From Microbispora catharanthi (GTDB taxonomy: Bacteria; Actinomycetota; Actinomycetes; Streptosporangiales; Streptosporangiaceae), in contig NZ_VDMA02000016.1 of NCBI RefSeq assembly GCF_006334915.2, positions 62,001 to 126,000 of the forward strand: a stretch of DNA of 64,000 nt. Direction: 5' to 3'. Shown piece by piece: positions 35,565 through 46,278 of the stretch; position 1 is the stretch's first letter; each line of letters begins with the position of its first letter. A model generated the notes under the pieces. The model was not told where the DNA came from. It made no database searches and saw only the letters and a program-made list of their open reading frames with translations. A program made the translations under genes and the position numbers.

Positions 35565-37469
35565 TCACGGCATGGAGGCGGCGGCGCCGGCGAAACCGGC
35601 CGCGGCCGCCGTGACCCGGCCGCCGGGTGCGACCGGCACGCGTGCGACGCCGTCCGCCCCGGTGACGGCGGTCCTGCCGCCCGCGGTCACCGTCGCGCCC
35701 CTGACCGGCCTGGGGGTGGGATCCTCCGGCACGGTCGCGGTGACCCGGACCTCGGAGGTCCCGCCGCCCGCCGGCCGTACGACCAGGGACAGGGGCGGCC
35801 TGCGCACCCCGGGGCAGTCGGCCTGGGTGGGCACCCCGGAGAGCAGGCGGCCGTCGACCTCGCTGCGCACGGTCCCGCTGAAGCGGGCGGGGGAGCGGAC
35901 GTCGAGGTCGCCGCGCAGGTATCCGTGGTGCCGCCCGGTGACCGTGAGATCGGCCCGCCAGGTCGCGGACACGAGCGACGCCGGAGTGGTCAGCGACTCC
36001 GTGCCGCTGACGAAGCTCTCCCCGTCGTCGGAGTAGTGGTCGTAGCGGACCTCCCAGCGGCCGGAGAGGAAGGTGCCGGTGAACTCCATCCGCGCCGTGC
36101 CGCCCCCGGCCCCGTGCACCGTACGGCCGTGCACCTGGCGGGAGGCCACACCCCGGTAGCGGGTGTAGGGCACGGTGGACCTCGACAGGTCGATCGTGTC
36201 GAGGTCGACGACGGGTGTCGGCGTCACCGGGGTGCGGGCGGGGAACCGCAGGACCCGCATGCGCATCTCGGGGGCGTGGCCGGGGGTGCCGGTGGCGGCG
36301 GTCACGTGCTCCTCCGCGATCAGCGCCCGGGTGCCGTCGGGGAGCCACGACCAGGACCGGATGCCCCAGCCGTCCTCGGTGACCACGGGCTGGCCGCCGT
36401 AGGTGCCGCGCTGGCCCTCGCGGTCCATGAGCCAGCGCTCGTTCATGCACCGCCGGTTGTTCCACAGGCCGACGCGGCCGATCTGGGCGAAGGCCGCCAT
36501 GTCGATGAACGGCGGGCGCCGGAGCTGGGTGAACACGTCCATGCGGTCGAGCCCCCGGGCGGAGGTGTAGGAGATCCAGCGGCCGTCGGGCGAGGGGTCG
36601 GTGCCCTCGTTGTAGTCGATGTCGGTGGTCAGCCGCCGGCGCTCGCCGGTGGCCAGGTCGAGGGTGAAGATGTCGTAGTTGAGCGCGCTGCCGGTGGCGC
36701 CGATCTTCAGGGTTCGGCCGCCGTCCATCCACTGCCCGGCCTCGTAGTAGCTCCCGGCGTCGGCCCAGCCCTTCGGGTCGTCGCCGAGCGTGTAGGCGGG
36801 GTTCACGACCCGGGGTTCGGTCACCCGGTAGCCGTCGCCGCGGCGCACCAGTTTGCCGATCGTCATGCGCGGCCCTTCCAGGGTGCGCACCTCGGTCCAG
36901 CGGATGTGCTTCCCATCGGGGTGCAACTGGGTCGCCCTGTTCTGGGCGCCTTGCTTCAGGCCGGGGATCGGGAACGTCACCGGAAGGACCTTGCCTGTGC
37001 GGCAGTCGTACACGCTCGGCGCGCACTCGAGCACCGAGTAGCGCACGTCGGCGATCCCGCCGCTGGACCCGGCGGCCCCGGAGTCCTCCGGCACCCGCTC
37101 GACCCACAGGCGCCTGCCGTCGGGGAACACCTCGTTTCCGCGCGCCGTCGGCAGCTTCCCGCAGGTCACACAGCTGAAGCCGGTGCCGTCGAGGTTCATC
37201 GCGCCGACGTGCTCGTGACCCTGGTAGACCACACTCATGACGACGTGGCGTCCGTCCGGGGCCAGCCGTACGCCCTGGGACGACGTGAGCGTCACGCCGG
37301 AGGGGAGCGGGACGTCGCGCTCGACCTCGACCGGTTCGAAGGGCGGGACGGCGGCGGCCTTCGCGGGAGCCTGGTGGACCGCCTGGGCTTGCGGGAGCGC
37401 GGGGGCGTGGGGGAACGCGGCGGCCGCGAGCACGGCCGCTCCCGCCATCGAGGATCGGATGAGTCTCAT
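35565..37469 (-). CDS. Secreted beta-propeller (TolB/PD40-like) protein
   Basis: A 634-residue protein. A signal peptide (MRLIRSSMAGAAVLAAAAFP) is followed by a propeller of WD40-like/PD40 strands, seen as repeated blades: GVRLAPDGRHVVMSVVYQG, NEVFPDGRRLWVER, TQLHPDGKHIRWTEVR, DPSPDGRWISYTSARG and SWSWLPDGTRALIAEE. The C-terminal about 110 residues form Ig-like or carboxypeptidase-regulatory-like sandwiches (PVRGATVTAGGRTAVTGADG). A cysteine pair (FSCVTCGKLP) lies in blade two. It is exported; whether it is an enzyme or a binder is not visible. ATG 37469 is used. It is divergent from the two-component genes. Confidence 0.82.
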   Translation of the reverse strand: MRLIRSSMAGAAVLAAAAFPHAPALPQAQAVHQAPAKAAAVPPFEPVEVERDVPLPSGVTLTSSQGVRLAPDGRHVVMSVVYQGHEHVGAMNLDGTGFSCVTCGKLPTARGNEVFPDGRRLWVERVPEDSGAAGSSGGIADVRYSVLECAPSVYDCRTGKVLPVTFPIPGLKQGAQNRATQLHPDGKHIRWTEVRTLEGPRMTIGKLVRRGDGYRVTEPRVVNPAYTLGDDPKGWADAGSYYEAGQWMDGGRTLKIGATGSALNYDIFTLDLATGERRRLTTDIDYNEGTDPSPDGRWISYTSARGLDRMDVFTQLRRPPFIDMAAFAQIGRVGLWNNRRCMNERWLMDREGQRGTYGGQPVVTEDGWGIRSWSWLPDGTRALIAEEHVTAATGTPGHAPEMRMRVLRFPARTPVTPTPVVDLDTIDLSRSTVPYTRYRGVASRQVHGRTVHGAGGGTARMEFTGTFLSGRWEVRYDHYSDDGESFVSGTESLTTPASLVSATWRADLTVTGRHHGYLRGDLDVRSPARFSGTVRSEVDGRLLSGVPTQADCPGVRRPPLSLVVRPAGGGTSEVRVTATVPEDPTPRPVRGATVTAGGRTAVTGADGVARVPVAPGGRVTAAAAGFAGAAASMP

Positions 37470-37600
37470 GGCCGTCCACCCCACCCCCGGGCGGTGGGAA
37501 CTGCCTGTGCGGGAGAAGGGGGACAGATGAGAGCCTCTTCGGCAACCCCACAGCCGGTTCACAGCGAACTCACATCCGGGACTGGTGTGCTGTCCCCGAC

Positions 37601-38298
<698 letters not shown>

Positions 38299-38302
<4 letters not shown>

Positions 38303-39687
38303 CCCTCCGCGCCCGGCTTCTGCTCGTGCTCGTGGTCCTGGCCGCCGCCGCGCTGACGGCCACCGGCGCCGCCGTCGCCCTCGCCCTGCGGGCCTATCTC
38401 GTCGGCCGGGTGGACGAGCAGCTCCTCGCGGCGGCGGCGACCGCCCGCACCAACCCGCTGCTGCGGGAGAGCACGGACCGCACCGGCCTGCTGCGCGCCG
38501 CCGTGGCGCCGACCGACTACGCGGTGCGGATCTGGCGGCACGACGGGAGCGTCCTCGGCGCCTGGGGCGGGCGGGCCGGCGCCGCGCTGCTCGACCGTGC
38601 CCCGTCCCCGGCGGCGGGCGGCGTCTCCGGCCCCGTGACGCTCGGCAGCGGCACGGGGGCGTACCGCGTCGTGTCGTTCGTGGGGGCGGGCGGCCAGACC
38701 CGGGCGGCGGTGGGGCTGCCCCTGAGGCCGGTGGAGGAGACGGTCGGCCGGCTGCTGCTGATCGAGACGATGGCCGGCGCCGCCTCCCTGGGCGTGCTCG
38801 CCCTGGTCGCGCACCGCCTGGTCGCCCGCGGCCTGCGGCCCCTCGCCGCGATCGCGGCCACCGCCGGGGCGATCGCCGGCGGCGACCTGGACCGGCGCGC
38901 CCCGGTCGCCTCGCCCAGGACGGAGGCCGGCCGGCTCGCGCTGGCCGTGAACGGCATGCTCGCCCGGATCCAGGCGGCGATGGAGGCCAGGGCCCGGTCG
39001 GAGGACCGGCTGCGGCGTTTCGTCGCCGACGCCTCCCACGAGCTGCGCACCCCGCTGACGGCCGTGCGCGGCTACCTCCAGATGCTCAGGTATGGCGTGG
39101 TCAGCCAGGCCGACCGGCCCGACGCCGTACGGCGGGCCGACGACGAGGCGGCGCGCATGGCGAAGATCGTAGACGACCTGCTCTACCTGGCCCGGCTCGA
39201 CCAGGAGCCGTGCCTGCGACGGCGGCCGGTGGACCTGGCCGCCGTCGCCGCCGACGCGATCTGCGACGCGCGGGCCGTCGCGCCGGACCGGGTCGTCGCC
39301 CTGGAGGCCGGTGACGCCGTCGAGGTCGCGGCCGACGAGGACGCCGTCCGGCAGGTGCTGGCCAACCTGCTCGGCAACGTCCGCACGCACACGCCCCCGG
39401 GGACGAGCGCGACGGTGGCCGTACGCGCCGGGCCGGGTGGCGGCGGGGTGATCGAGGTGCGCGACGCCGGACCGGGCATGGCGCCGGAGGTGGCGGAGCG
39501 GGCCTTCTCCCGGTTCTACCGGGGGGCCTCCCGTCCCGGAGCCCCCGGCAGCGGCCTCGGGCTGTCGATCGTCGCCGCGATCGCCCGGGCCCACGGCGGC
39601 GAGGCGACCCTCGACAGCGGGTCCGGAGAGGGCACCGTCGTCCGGGTCACGTTCCCGTCGCCCGCCCGATCGGGACGACGAGGGTAG
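38299..39687 (+). CDS. Sensor histidine kinase (HisKA/HATPase)
   Basis: A 462-residue membrane kinase. Two membrane helices (about 4-32 and 148-175) enclose a small extracellular sensor region of about 115 residues. A HAMP-like linker follows, then the dimerisation/phospho-acceptor box FVADASHELRTPLTAVRGY (His near 242) and the ATP-binding domain with N box VLANLLGNVRTHTPP, G1 DAGPGMAPEVAERAF and G2 GSGLGLSIVAAIAR. All catalytic motifs look intact. The overlapping GTGA with the response regulator indicates co-translation. The signal sensed is unknown. Confidence 0.94.
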
Positions 39688-39768
39688 AGGGCGCCGCGCG
39701 CGGGGGATGTTCTCGCCGTCACCTTGTCCCCCAGCGGCGGCCGCGCGGCGCCGGAGTAAGGGGTGCCG

Positions 39769-42700
39769 ATGCGGATCACCTCCGTCGAGTCCACCGAGCT
39801 GTTCGTCCGCACGGCCACCGGCGAGGGCCCGCGCCAGATCGTCCGGGTCGTCCTCGACGAGGTGCCGGACGGCCGGTCCCCGTTGGTCGAGGTCACCGGC
39901 CCGGGAGTGCGGGGCGAGCACGGAGCGGGCGGGCGGTCTCCCGGCGTGGCGGTGGAGGTGCCCGTGGAGGCCGCCGCGCCCGCCGCGGTCCCGGGCGCGC
40001 GCGTCCCGATCACCGTGCGGGCCGCCGCCGGCCGGGAGCGGTGCACGGCCGAGGGCGAACTGCTCGTGGCCGAGCCGGGGTGGACGGTCTGGATGATCCC
40101 CCACTTCCACTACGACCCGGTCTGGTGGAACACCCAGGCCGCCTACACCGCCACCTGGGACCACGCGGGCGGCCTGGCGCAGGCGAACCGGCAGGAGTTC
40201 CAGCACGCGGGATTCGACCTCGTCCGGCTCCACCTCGACACCGCCAGGAGGGAGCCCGAATACAAGTTCGTGCTCGCCGAGGTCGACTACCTCAAGCCGT
40301 ACTGGAACGCCCACCCCGAGGACCGGGCCCACCTGCGCCGCCTGCTCGCGGAGGGCCGGCTGGAGATCATGGGTGGCACGTACAACGAGCCGAACACCAA
40401 CCTGACCGGCCCCGAGGCGACGATCCGCAACATCGTCCACGGGATCGGCTTCCAGCGCGACGTGCTCGGCGGCGATCCGGCGACCGCCTGGCAGCTCGAC
40501 GCGTTCGGGCACGACCCCCAGTTTCCCGGGCTGGTCGCCGAGGCGGGGCTGACCTCCAGCTCGTGGGCGCGCGGGCCCTACCACCAGTGGGGGCCGATGC
40601 TCGCCGGCGCCGGCTGGGGCGACCCGTCGGTCATGCAGTTCCCCTCGGAGTTCGAGTGGCTGTCGCCGTCGGGGCGCGGGGTCACGACCCACTACATGCC
40701 GGCCCACTACAGCGCCGGGTGGTGGATGGACTCCGCGCCGTCCCTGGAGCAGGCCGAGGCCGCCGTCTACGAACTGTTCACGCTGCTCAAGAAGGTCGCC
40801 GCGACCCGCAACGTGCTGCTGCCCGTCGGCACCGACTACACCCCGCCCAACAAGTGGGTCATGGAGATCCAGCGCGACTGGAACCGGCGCTACGTCTCAC
40901 CCCGGTTCGTCTGCGGGCTGCCGAGGGAGTTCTTCGCCGCCGTGCGGGACGAGGGCGTCCGCCTGACGCCGCAGACGCGGGACATGAACCCGGTCTACAC
41001 CGGCAAGGACGTGTCGTACATCGACACCAAGCAGGCGCAGCGGCACGCCGAGACGCGGCTCGCCGATGCCGAGAAGTTCGCCGCAGTCGCCACGGCGACC
41101 CTCGGCGCGCCCTACCCGCACGCCGCCCTCGACAAGGCCTGGCGCCAGATCGCGTACGGCGCGCACCACGACGGCATCACCGGATCGGAGTCCGACCAGG
41201 TCTACCTCGACCTGATGACGGGCTGGCGGGAGGCGCACGACCTGGGCGGCCGGGTCCTCGACGCGTCGCTGCGCCGCCTCGGCGAGGGCCTGACCGGCGT
41301 CGCCGTCTGGAACCCCTCCTCCTGGCCCAGGACCGACCTCGTCCGCGTGCGGCTGACGCTGCCCGAGCCGGGGTCGTACGGCGTCGCGTTCGACCCGCCC
41401 GCGCGCGGTCTGCTGCTTGAGCACCCAGAGCGCCACCCTGACGGCAGCCTCGCGGCCGTGGACGCGGTCTTCGTCGCCCACGACGTGCCCGCGCTCGGGT
41501 ACCGGACGTTCCGGCTGGCGCCCACCGCCGAGCCCGCCCCGATCGGCTGGGCCGTACGCGAGGGGAGCAGGATCGAGAACGCCACGCACGCGGTGGAGGT
41601 CGACCCCGAGCGCGGCGGGACGGTGTCGAGCCTCACCGTCGAGGGCCGCGAGCTGCTGCAGCAGGACCGGGTGGGCAACGAGCTGCTCGTCTACGACGAG
41701 CATCCGGCGCATCCGCGCTTCGGCGAGGGCCCCTGGCACCTGGTGCCGAGCGGCGGGGTGAGCGGCTCGGCCGCGGCCACCGCGGAGGTCGCCGTCGCCG
41801 AGTGCCCGGCGGGCCGGCGGATCATCGTCGGCGGCCGGGTCGGCCCGGTCGTCTACACGCAGGAGATCACGCTCTGGGACGGGCTGCCGCGGGTGGATCT
41901 CACCACCCACGTGGACGAGTTCCACGGCTCCGACGTGCTGCTCCGGCTGCGCTGGCCGGTGCGGGTGCCGGGGGCGCTGCCGGTCAGCGAGGTCGCCGGA
42001 GCCGTCGTCGGCCGCGGGTTCGGCCTGATCGACGTGGACTCCGCGGAGCATCCGTGGACGCTGGACAACCCCGCGCACAACTGGTTCGCGCTGTCGTCCA
42101 CGGCCCGCGTCGCGCTGCGCTCGCCCGCCGGACGCCCCCTCGGCGCGCGGGCCGTCGGCGTCGCCGAGATCATCGCCCCGCCGGACGCGGACACCGGCGG
42201 CCTGAGGGACCTCGCCGTGGCGCTCGTACGGCAGGGCGTGACCTCGACGTGCTCCACCGGGCCCGGCCCCCGGTACGGGAACCTGTCCGTGGACTCCAAC
42301 CTGCCCGACGTGCGCATCGCGGTCGGCACGCCGGAGGAGAACCCGTTCGTCGCGGCGCTGCTGGACGACGCGGAGGCCGCGGAGCTGCGCGCGCGTCTCG
42401 ACGCCGAGGGCCGGGCCCACCTGTGGGTGCCGGCGGACGAGCCGCTGGAGAAGGTCTGGGTGCCGGGCGCCGACCTCACCGGCCCCCGCGACCTTCCCGT
42501 GCTCGTGATCTGCGGCGAGGGCGCGGTCGGGGAGCTGGTCGCGGACCTCGCCGACGCGGCCGTGGAGGTGGTGACGGACGCCGAGCCGGCGGATGCCGTC
42601 CTCGACGACTACACGATCGGGCTGGTGAACCGGGGCGTCCCGGGCTTCGCGGTCGATCCGTCCGGGGCGCTGCACGTGTCGCTGATGCGGTCGTGCACCG

Positions 42701-44049
42701 GCTGGCCGTCCGGCGTGTGGATCGACCCGCCGCGCCGCACCGCGCCCGACGGCTCCGGCTTCCAGCTCCAGCACTGGACCCACTCGTTCGAGTGCTCGCT
42801 GGTGGCCGCCCCGGGCGACTGGCGCGCGGCCGATCTCGTACGGCTCGGCCACGACGTCAACCATCCGCTGGCGGCGACGGTGGGGGAGGACGGGCCGGCT
42901 GGCGAGTCGCGGTCGTTCCTGGAGACCGGGCCCGGCCTGGTCCTCACCGCGCTCAAGGCGGCCGGGAACCCGATCGCCTCGGGCCGGACGCCCGGTCCGG
43001 TGACCGCGCTGACCGCCCGCGTCCACGAGGCCGGCGGCCGGACCGTCCCGCTGTCGGTCGCCACGACGCTGCCCCTGGGACTGTGGCGGCGGGCCGACCT
43101 CCTGGAGAACGTCACCGGGGACGCCCCCGTCACGCTCGACGGCATGGAGATCGTCACGCTCGTCGCCCCGCTCCGTCCCGGGCCGCCCGTGGACGTGGTG
43201 GGCGAGCGGGCGGCCGGTCCCTGGGCGGGCGTCGCGGCTGCGGGCGGCGCGGGGACGGGCGGCGCGGGGACGGGTGGCAGGGTGGCGGCCTGCGGGACCG
43301 TCCCCGAAGTGCCGGAGACCGAGCCGCACCAGCCGGTTCACACGCGCTACTGGCTCGGCAACACCGGGCCCGCGCCGATGGGAGACCTGCCGGTCGCCGT
43401 GCACCTGTCCCCGCCGGATCTGGACGTCGCGGGGCCGGTGGAGCTGACCCTGACCATCGCCTCCAGCCTCACGGAGGACCGGGCGGAGGGTGTGGTCACG
43501 CTCACCGCCCCCGACGGCTGGTCGGTGGCGCCCGCCGTCCGGCCGTACGTGCTGCCTCCGGGAGGCCACGCCACCGTGCCGGTGCGGCTCACACCGCCCC
43601 CCGGCGCCGAGGGCGGCCTCTACCTGCTCACCGCGCGCACCGAGTTCGGCGGCCAGGCGTACGAGGACGTGACCCGGCTGCACGTGCTCCGGCCGGGGGA
43701 GGGCGGACGGCGGTCGCCGGGGCTGGAAGTGACGCTGGAGGGTCTCGGTCACCCGCCACACCTGCGGCTGACGCCCGGCGGCCGGGCGGAGGTCGTGGTC
43801 CGGCTGCGGTCCGAGGCGCGGTCGCCGATCGCCGCGCGGGCGCAGCTCGTCAGCCCGTGGCAGACGTTCGAGATGTTCCCCGAGTGGAACGGCGGGGCCG
43901 TCGTGCCGCCCGAGGGTGAGGCGGAGGTGCGCTTCCCGGTACGCGTGCCGCCGGGCGCTCGCCCGGGCCGCTGGTGGGCGCTCGTGAAGATCGCCTGCGC
44001 CGGGTGGCTGCACTACACCGACACGATCGAGGTCGAGGTCGAGCCGTGA
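39769..44049 (+). CDS. GH38 alpha-mannosidase-type glycosidase, 1426 residues
   Basis: A very large cytoplasmic glycosidase without signal peptide. The GH38 catalytic domain (about 100-480) has the zinc motif PHFHYDPVWWNTQ, the nucleophile in AWQLDAFGHDPQFPG (Asp near 243) and YGAHHDGITGSESDQVYLDL. A middle domain (about 490-900) follows the GH38 C-terminal fold. Further C-terminal modules (about 1190-1426) contain NEW3-like beta domains (VELTLTIASSLTEDRAEG, GGLYLLTARTEFGG). It is longer than typical alpha-mannosidases (about 1000). ATG 39769 is favoured over GTG 39763 by spacing from AAGGGG. Its stop overlaps the next gene's start. Expected to trim mannose from internalised oligosaccharides. 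Confidence 0.9.
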   Translation: MRITSVESTELFVRTATGEGPRQIVRVVLDEVPDGRSPLVEVTGPGVRGEHGAGGRSPGVAVEVPVEAAAPAAVPGARVPITVRAAAGRERCTAEGELLVAEPGWTVWMIPHFHYDPVWWNTQAAYTATWDHAGGLAQANRQEFQHAGFDLVRLHLDTARREPEYKFVLAEVDYLKPYWNAHPEDRAHLRRLLAEGRLEIMGGTYNEPNTNLTGPEATIRNIVHGIGFQRDVLGGDPATAWQLDAFGHDPQFPGLVAEAGLTSSSWARGPYHQWGPMLAGAGWGDPSVMQFPSEFEWLSPSGRGVTTHYMPAHYSAGWWMDSAPSLEQAEAAVYELFTLLKKVAATRNVLLPVGTDYTPPNKWVMEIQRDWNRRYVSPRFVCGLPREFFAAVRDEGVRLTPQTRDMNPVYTGKDVSYIDTKQAQRHAETRLADAEKFAAVATATLGAPYPHAALDKAWRQIAYGAHHDGITGSESDQVYLDLMTGWREAHDLGGRVLDASLRRLGEGLTGVAVWNPSSWPRTDLVRVRLTLPEPGSYGVAFDPPARGLLLEHPERHPDGSLAAVDAVFVAHDVPALGYRTFRLAPTAEPAPIGWAVREGSRIENATHAVEVDPERGGTVSSLTVEGRELLQQDRVGNELLVYDEHPAHPRFGEGPWHLVPSGGVSGSAAATAEVAVAECPAGRRIIVGGRVGPVVYTQEITLWDGLPRVDLTTHVDEFHGSDVLLRLRWPVRVPGALPVSEVAGAVVGRGFGLIDVDSAEHPWTLDNPAHNWFALSSTARVALRSPAGRPLGARAVGVAEIIAPPDADTGGLRDLAVALVRQGVTSTCSTGPGPRYGNLSVDSNLPDVRIAVGTPEENPFVAALLDDAEAAELRARLDAEGRAHLWVPADEPLEKVWVPGADLTGPRDLPVLVICGEGAVGELVADLADAAVEVVTDAEPADAVLDDYTIGLVNRGVPGFAVDPSGALHVSLMRSCTGWPSGVWIDPPRRTAPDGSGFQLQHWTHSFECSLVAAPGDWRAADLVRLGHDVNHPLAATVGEDGPAGESRSFLETGPGLVLTALKAAGNPIASGRTPGPVTALTARVHEAGGRTVPLSVATTLPLGLWRRADLLENVTGDAPVTLDGMEIVTLVAPLRPGPPVDVVGERAAGPWAGVAAAGGAGTGGAGTGGRVAACGTVPEVPETEPHQPVHTRYWLGNTGPAPMGDLPVAVHLSPPDLDVAGPVELTLTIASSLTEDRAEGVVTLTAPDGWSVAPAVRPYVLPPGGHATVPVRLTPPPGAEGGLYLLTARTEFGGQAYEDVTRLHVLRPGEGGRRSPGLEVTLEGLGHPPHLRLTPGGRAEVVVRLRSEARSPIAARAQLVSPWQTFEMFPEWNGGAVVPPEGEAEVRFPVRVPPGARPGRWWALVKIACAGWLHYTDTIEVEVEP

Positions 44050-44927
44050 GCGGCCCGGACGCTCCCCTGACCGGCGGCGCCGCGCCGGCGGCACGCGGAG
44101 AGGGCGGCGGCCGGCTCTTGGACGGCCGCCCCCGCCCGGGTCCGCCTGCCGTGCGGGCCGCGGCGACGGCGGGGGATCGGGTGATCACGGTCGCCGAGGT
44201 GGACCGGCGGCTGCGCCTGCTGCGCAGCGGCCCGCTCGCGGCGCGGCTGCCGCGCCCGGAGACCGCCGAGGGCCGCAACCTGCGCCGCTGGCTGGTGCAG
44301 GTCATGGTGGCCGAGGCGCTGGCCGAGCAGGAGGCGGCCCGCCTCGGCCTGCCTGCCGGGCACGCACCGCCGCCGGGAGGTCCTTCGCCGGCCGGGCGGG
44401 CGGCTCCACCCGGACCCGAGGCGGTGCTCACCCTGGCGGGCGCGCTCCGGACGGGCGGCGTCGCGGCCGCGGTCCTGGTGACGACGCCGGCCGCCAGGGA
44501 GGTGTGCCGGGCGCTCGCCGCGGGCCGCGAGCCGTCCGAGGACGAGGTGCGCGACTACTACCGGCGCAACCTCGACCGGTTCACCACCCCGGAGACGCGC
44601 TGGGTCCGTCCGTTCGGGCCGGTCCGGCGCGGGCAGCTCGCCGGGCCGATCGAGGACGCGGTCTTCGCGGCCCGGGAGGGCGAGACGGTCGGGCCCGTGG
44701 AGGGCCCCGGCGGCCCCTGGACCCTGGTGGTCGAGCGGATCAAGGCGGCGCGGCGGAAGCCGTACGCGGCCGTGCGGGAGCGGATCCGCGCGGAGCTGGC
44801 GAAGGAGAACGGGGAGCGGGCCTTCGCCCGGTGGCTCGACGCACGGCACGCCGACTCGGTCGTGCTCACGCCGGGGCACGAGCATCCGGCCGACCCGGCC
44901 CAGCCCGACGCCGACCACCGGCACTGA
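44046..44927 (+). CDS. PpiC/SurA-like helical protein coupled to GH38
   Basis: A 293-residue protein. RVITVAEVDRRLRLLRSG and LRRWLVQVMVAEALAEQEAA look like the helical chaperone part, and EDEVRDYYRRNLDRFTTPET, then GETVGPVEGPGGPWTLVVER resemble the parvulin-type domain with the family's usual ending RIRAELAKENGERAFARWL. Similarity is partial and no signal peptide is present, so isomerase activity is uncertain. The GTG overlaps the GH38 stop (GTGA), a tight coupling that suggests it helps fold or stabilise the giant enzyme. Similar small proteins accompany GH38 genes in other actinobacteria as far as I recall. Confidence 0.6.
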   Translation: MSGPDAPLTGGAAPAARGEGGGRLLDGRPRPGPPAVRAAATAGDRVITVAEVDRRLRLLRSGPLAARLPRPETAEGRNLRRWLVQVMVAEALAEQEAARLGLPAGHAPPPGGPSPAGRAAPPGPEAVLTLAGALRTGGVAAAVLVTTPAAREVCRALAAGREPSEDEVRDYYRRNLDRFTTPETRWVRPFGPVRRGQLAGPIEDAVFAAREGETVGPVEGPGGPWTLVVERIKAARRKPYAAVRERIRAELAKENGERAFARWLDARHADSVVLTPGHEHPADPAQPDADHRH

Positions 44928-45116
44928 CCATGCGAGGCTCGGCGCCCCGGTGCCGGCGCGCATCCCCAGCCGGTTCGATCGCCACTCGCACCGGCCGTCA
45001 GAACACGAGATCGCCTCGACCCATGCATGGACCCGGCGAAGCGGAAATATCGGCGTGAACTCCTAACTCTGTGGCTCCGGCGCCGCCTTCGGCTTGCGCG
45101 AAAGCCGCACTTCGAT

Positions 45117-45131
45117 ATCACACCATGTGAT
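45117..45131. promoter_or_regulatory. Perfect dyad upstream of the TTA-containing gene
   Basis: ATCACA-CCA-TGTGAT, 6-bp arms with a 3-base centre, about 90 bases before the start at 45220. The whole stretch 44928-45219 has no convincing gene. Likely a regulator site; the regulator is unknown. Confidence 0.45.
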
Positions 45132-45219
45132 GGACTGATCAGATCATGGCCATTCTCCCGGCGCGCTCAGGAAGTAAAAGCCGGCGCATTCCGGGATCGC
45201 GAACGAATGGGGGCGCATC

Positions 45220-46215
45220 GTGATGGAGCGGCGACCAGGCCACGGGCGTCGCTTACCGAAGAGGCATGCGGAGCGTGATGGTTCCGGCTTATGGCGTCGA
45301 TCGCTACGAAAGCCGATTACGTGGGTATTAGGCACAATAGCCGCCGTACTGACGGCGACCATCACCGCTGTCGCCACGGATGCCTCGAAAGAGCTCCTAG
45401 ACATCGGAGAGGCCACGAAAGGAGCATCCCCGGCCCCCGCTCATGCTCGGAGCTCTGGCGCAGGCGCCTCACCCCACGGCCTGCCGAGTGCTGCGGCGGG
45501 CCCGAATGCGGTGTCCGTGAAGCCGGTGCTGATGGACAAGCTGTATCCGGACAACAACTCATGGGTGTTTCCCGACAGGAAGAGCCTGCCGGAAAAGCAG
45601 GTTCGGTCGATCAATGAGAGGTTCCTGAGCGGCAACGAGTACGACGAATACATGCGCGGGCTAGGCGCCGTGGATACCGAAGGGGTCAATCTGACGGTGG
45701 TTGTCGAGGGTGCCCGACCATATCCGGTACGGGTACTGGACATGCGCGTCGAGAAGCGATGCGTGAGCCCCGGTGGCGTCCTCTTCTTCTCGCCCACGCA
45801 GGGGGCGGAGAAGAGCACGGCCATCGGTTTCGATCTCGACCGGCGGGACCCGGAGCCGCTGATACCCGGCGACGAGAGTGATCCGAAGGAGTGGAAGGGG
45901 AACTACTTCGATCAGCACACCGTGAGCCTCAAGCCACAGGAGCAGGCGGTGTTTCGGATCCGAGCGGTGACGGATGCCGGCTACTGCGCGTTTCGCGTGG
46001 TGCTCGTCGTGGCGGACAAGGGTCGTCTGGTCCGCCAGATGCTGGACGACGGCGGCCGTCCGTTCCGGGTGTGTGGACTGAAGGAGAGTTCGCGCGCCAA
46101 GGGACTGTTCTCAGAGTTCGACGGACTGTACGTAGGCGGAGTCTTCAACATGAAGGACAGTGATGGGAGATTCGCCAGGCGTGACCCCGGACGGTGGCAG
46201 GCGACCGACGGTTAG
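45220..46215 (+). CDS. Membrane-anchored hypothetical protein with three TTA codons
   Basis: A 331-residue protein with a basic N-terminus, one membrane helix (about 32-52, ITWVLGTIAAVLTATITAVA) and a large outer domain with two cysteines in the middle and late part (RCVSPGGVLF, YCAFRVV, RVCGLKESS). I recognise no family motif. Leu codons 12, 24 and 37 are TTA, which is exceptional in this window, and GC at third positions is lower than in neighbours, pointing to horizontal acquisition and possible bldA-type control. GTG 45220 or ATG 45223 both fit a GGGGG site. It is flanked by a dyad at 45117. Confidence 0.75.
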   Translation: MMERRPGHGRRLPKRHAERDGSGLWRRSLRKPITWVLGTIAAVLTATITAVATDASKELLDIGEATKGASPAPAHARSSGAGASPHGLPSAAAGPNAVSVKPVLMDKLYPDNNSWVFPDRKSLPEKQVRSINERFLSGNEYDEYMRGLGAVDTEGVNLTVVVEGARPYPVRVLDMRVEKRCVSPGGVLFFSPTQGAEKSTAIGFDLDRRDPEPLIPGDESDPKEWKGNYFDQHTVSLKPQEQAVFRIRAVTDAGYCAFRVVLVVADKGRLVRQMLDDGGRPFRVCGLKESSRAKGLFSEFDGLYVGGVFNMKDSDGRFARRDPGRWQATDG

Positions 46216-46278
46216 GCGGCGCCGATCCGGGGCGGCCCGGGCGGTCCGATCCCGGCGTTTCGGGGCACGTGAGTAGGC

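Noticed and set aside
40897..44094. 1065-codon open frame on the minus strand inside the GH38 gene
   Set aside because: It mirrors the GH38 coding strand; the GH38 frame has catalytic motifs and coupled neighbours, the antisense frame has none.
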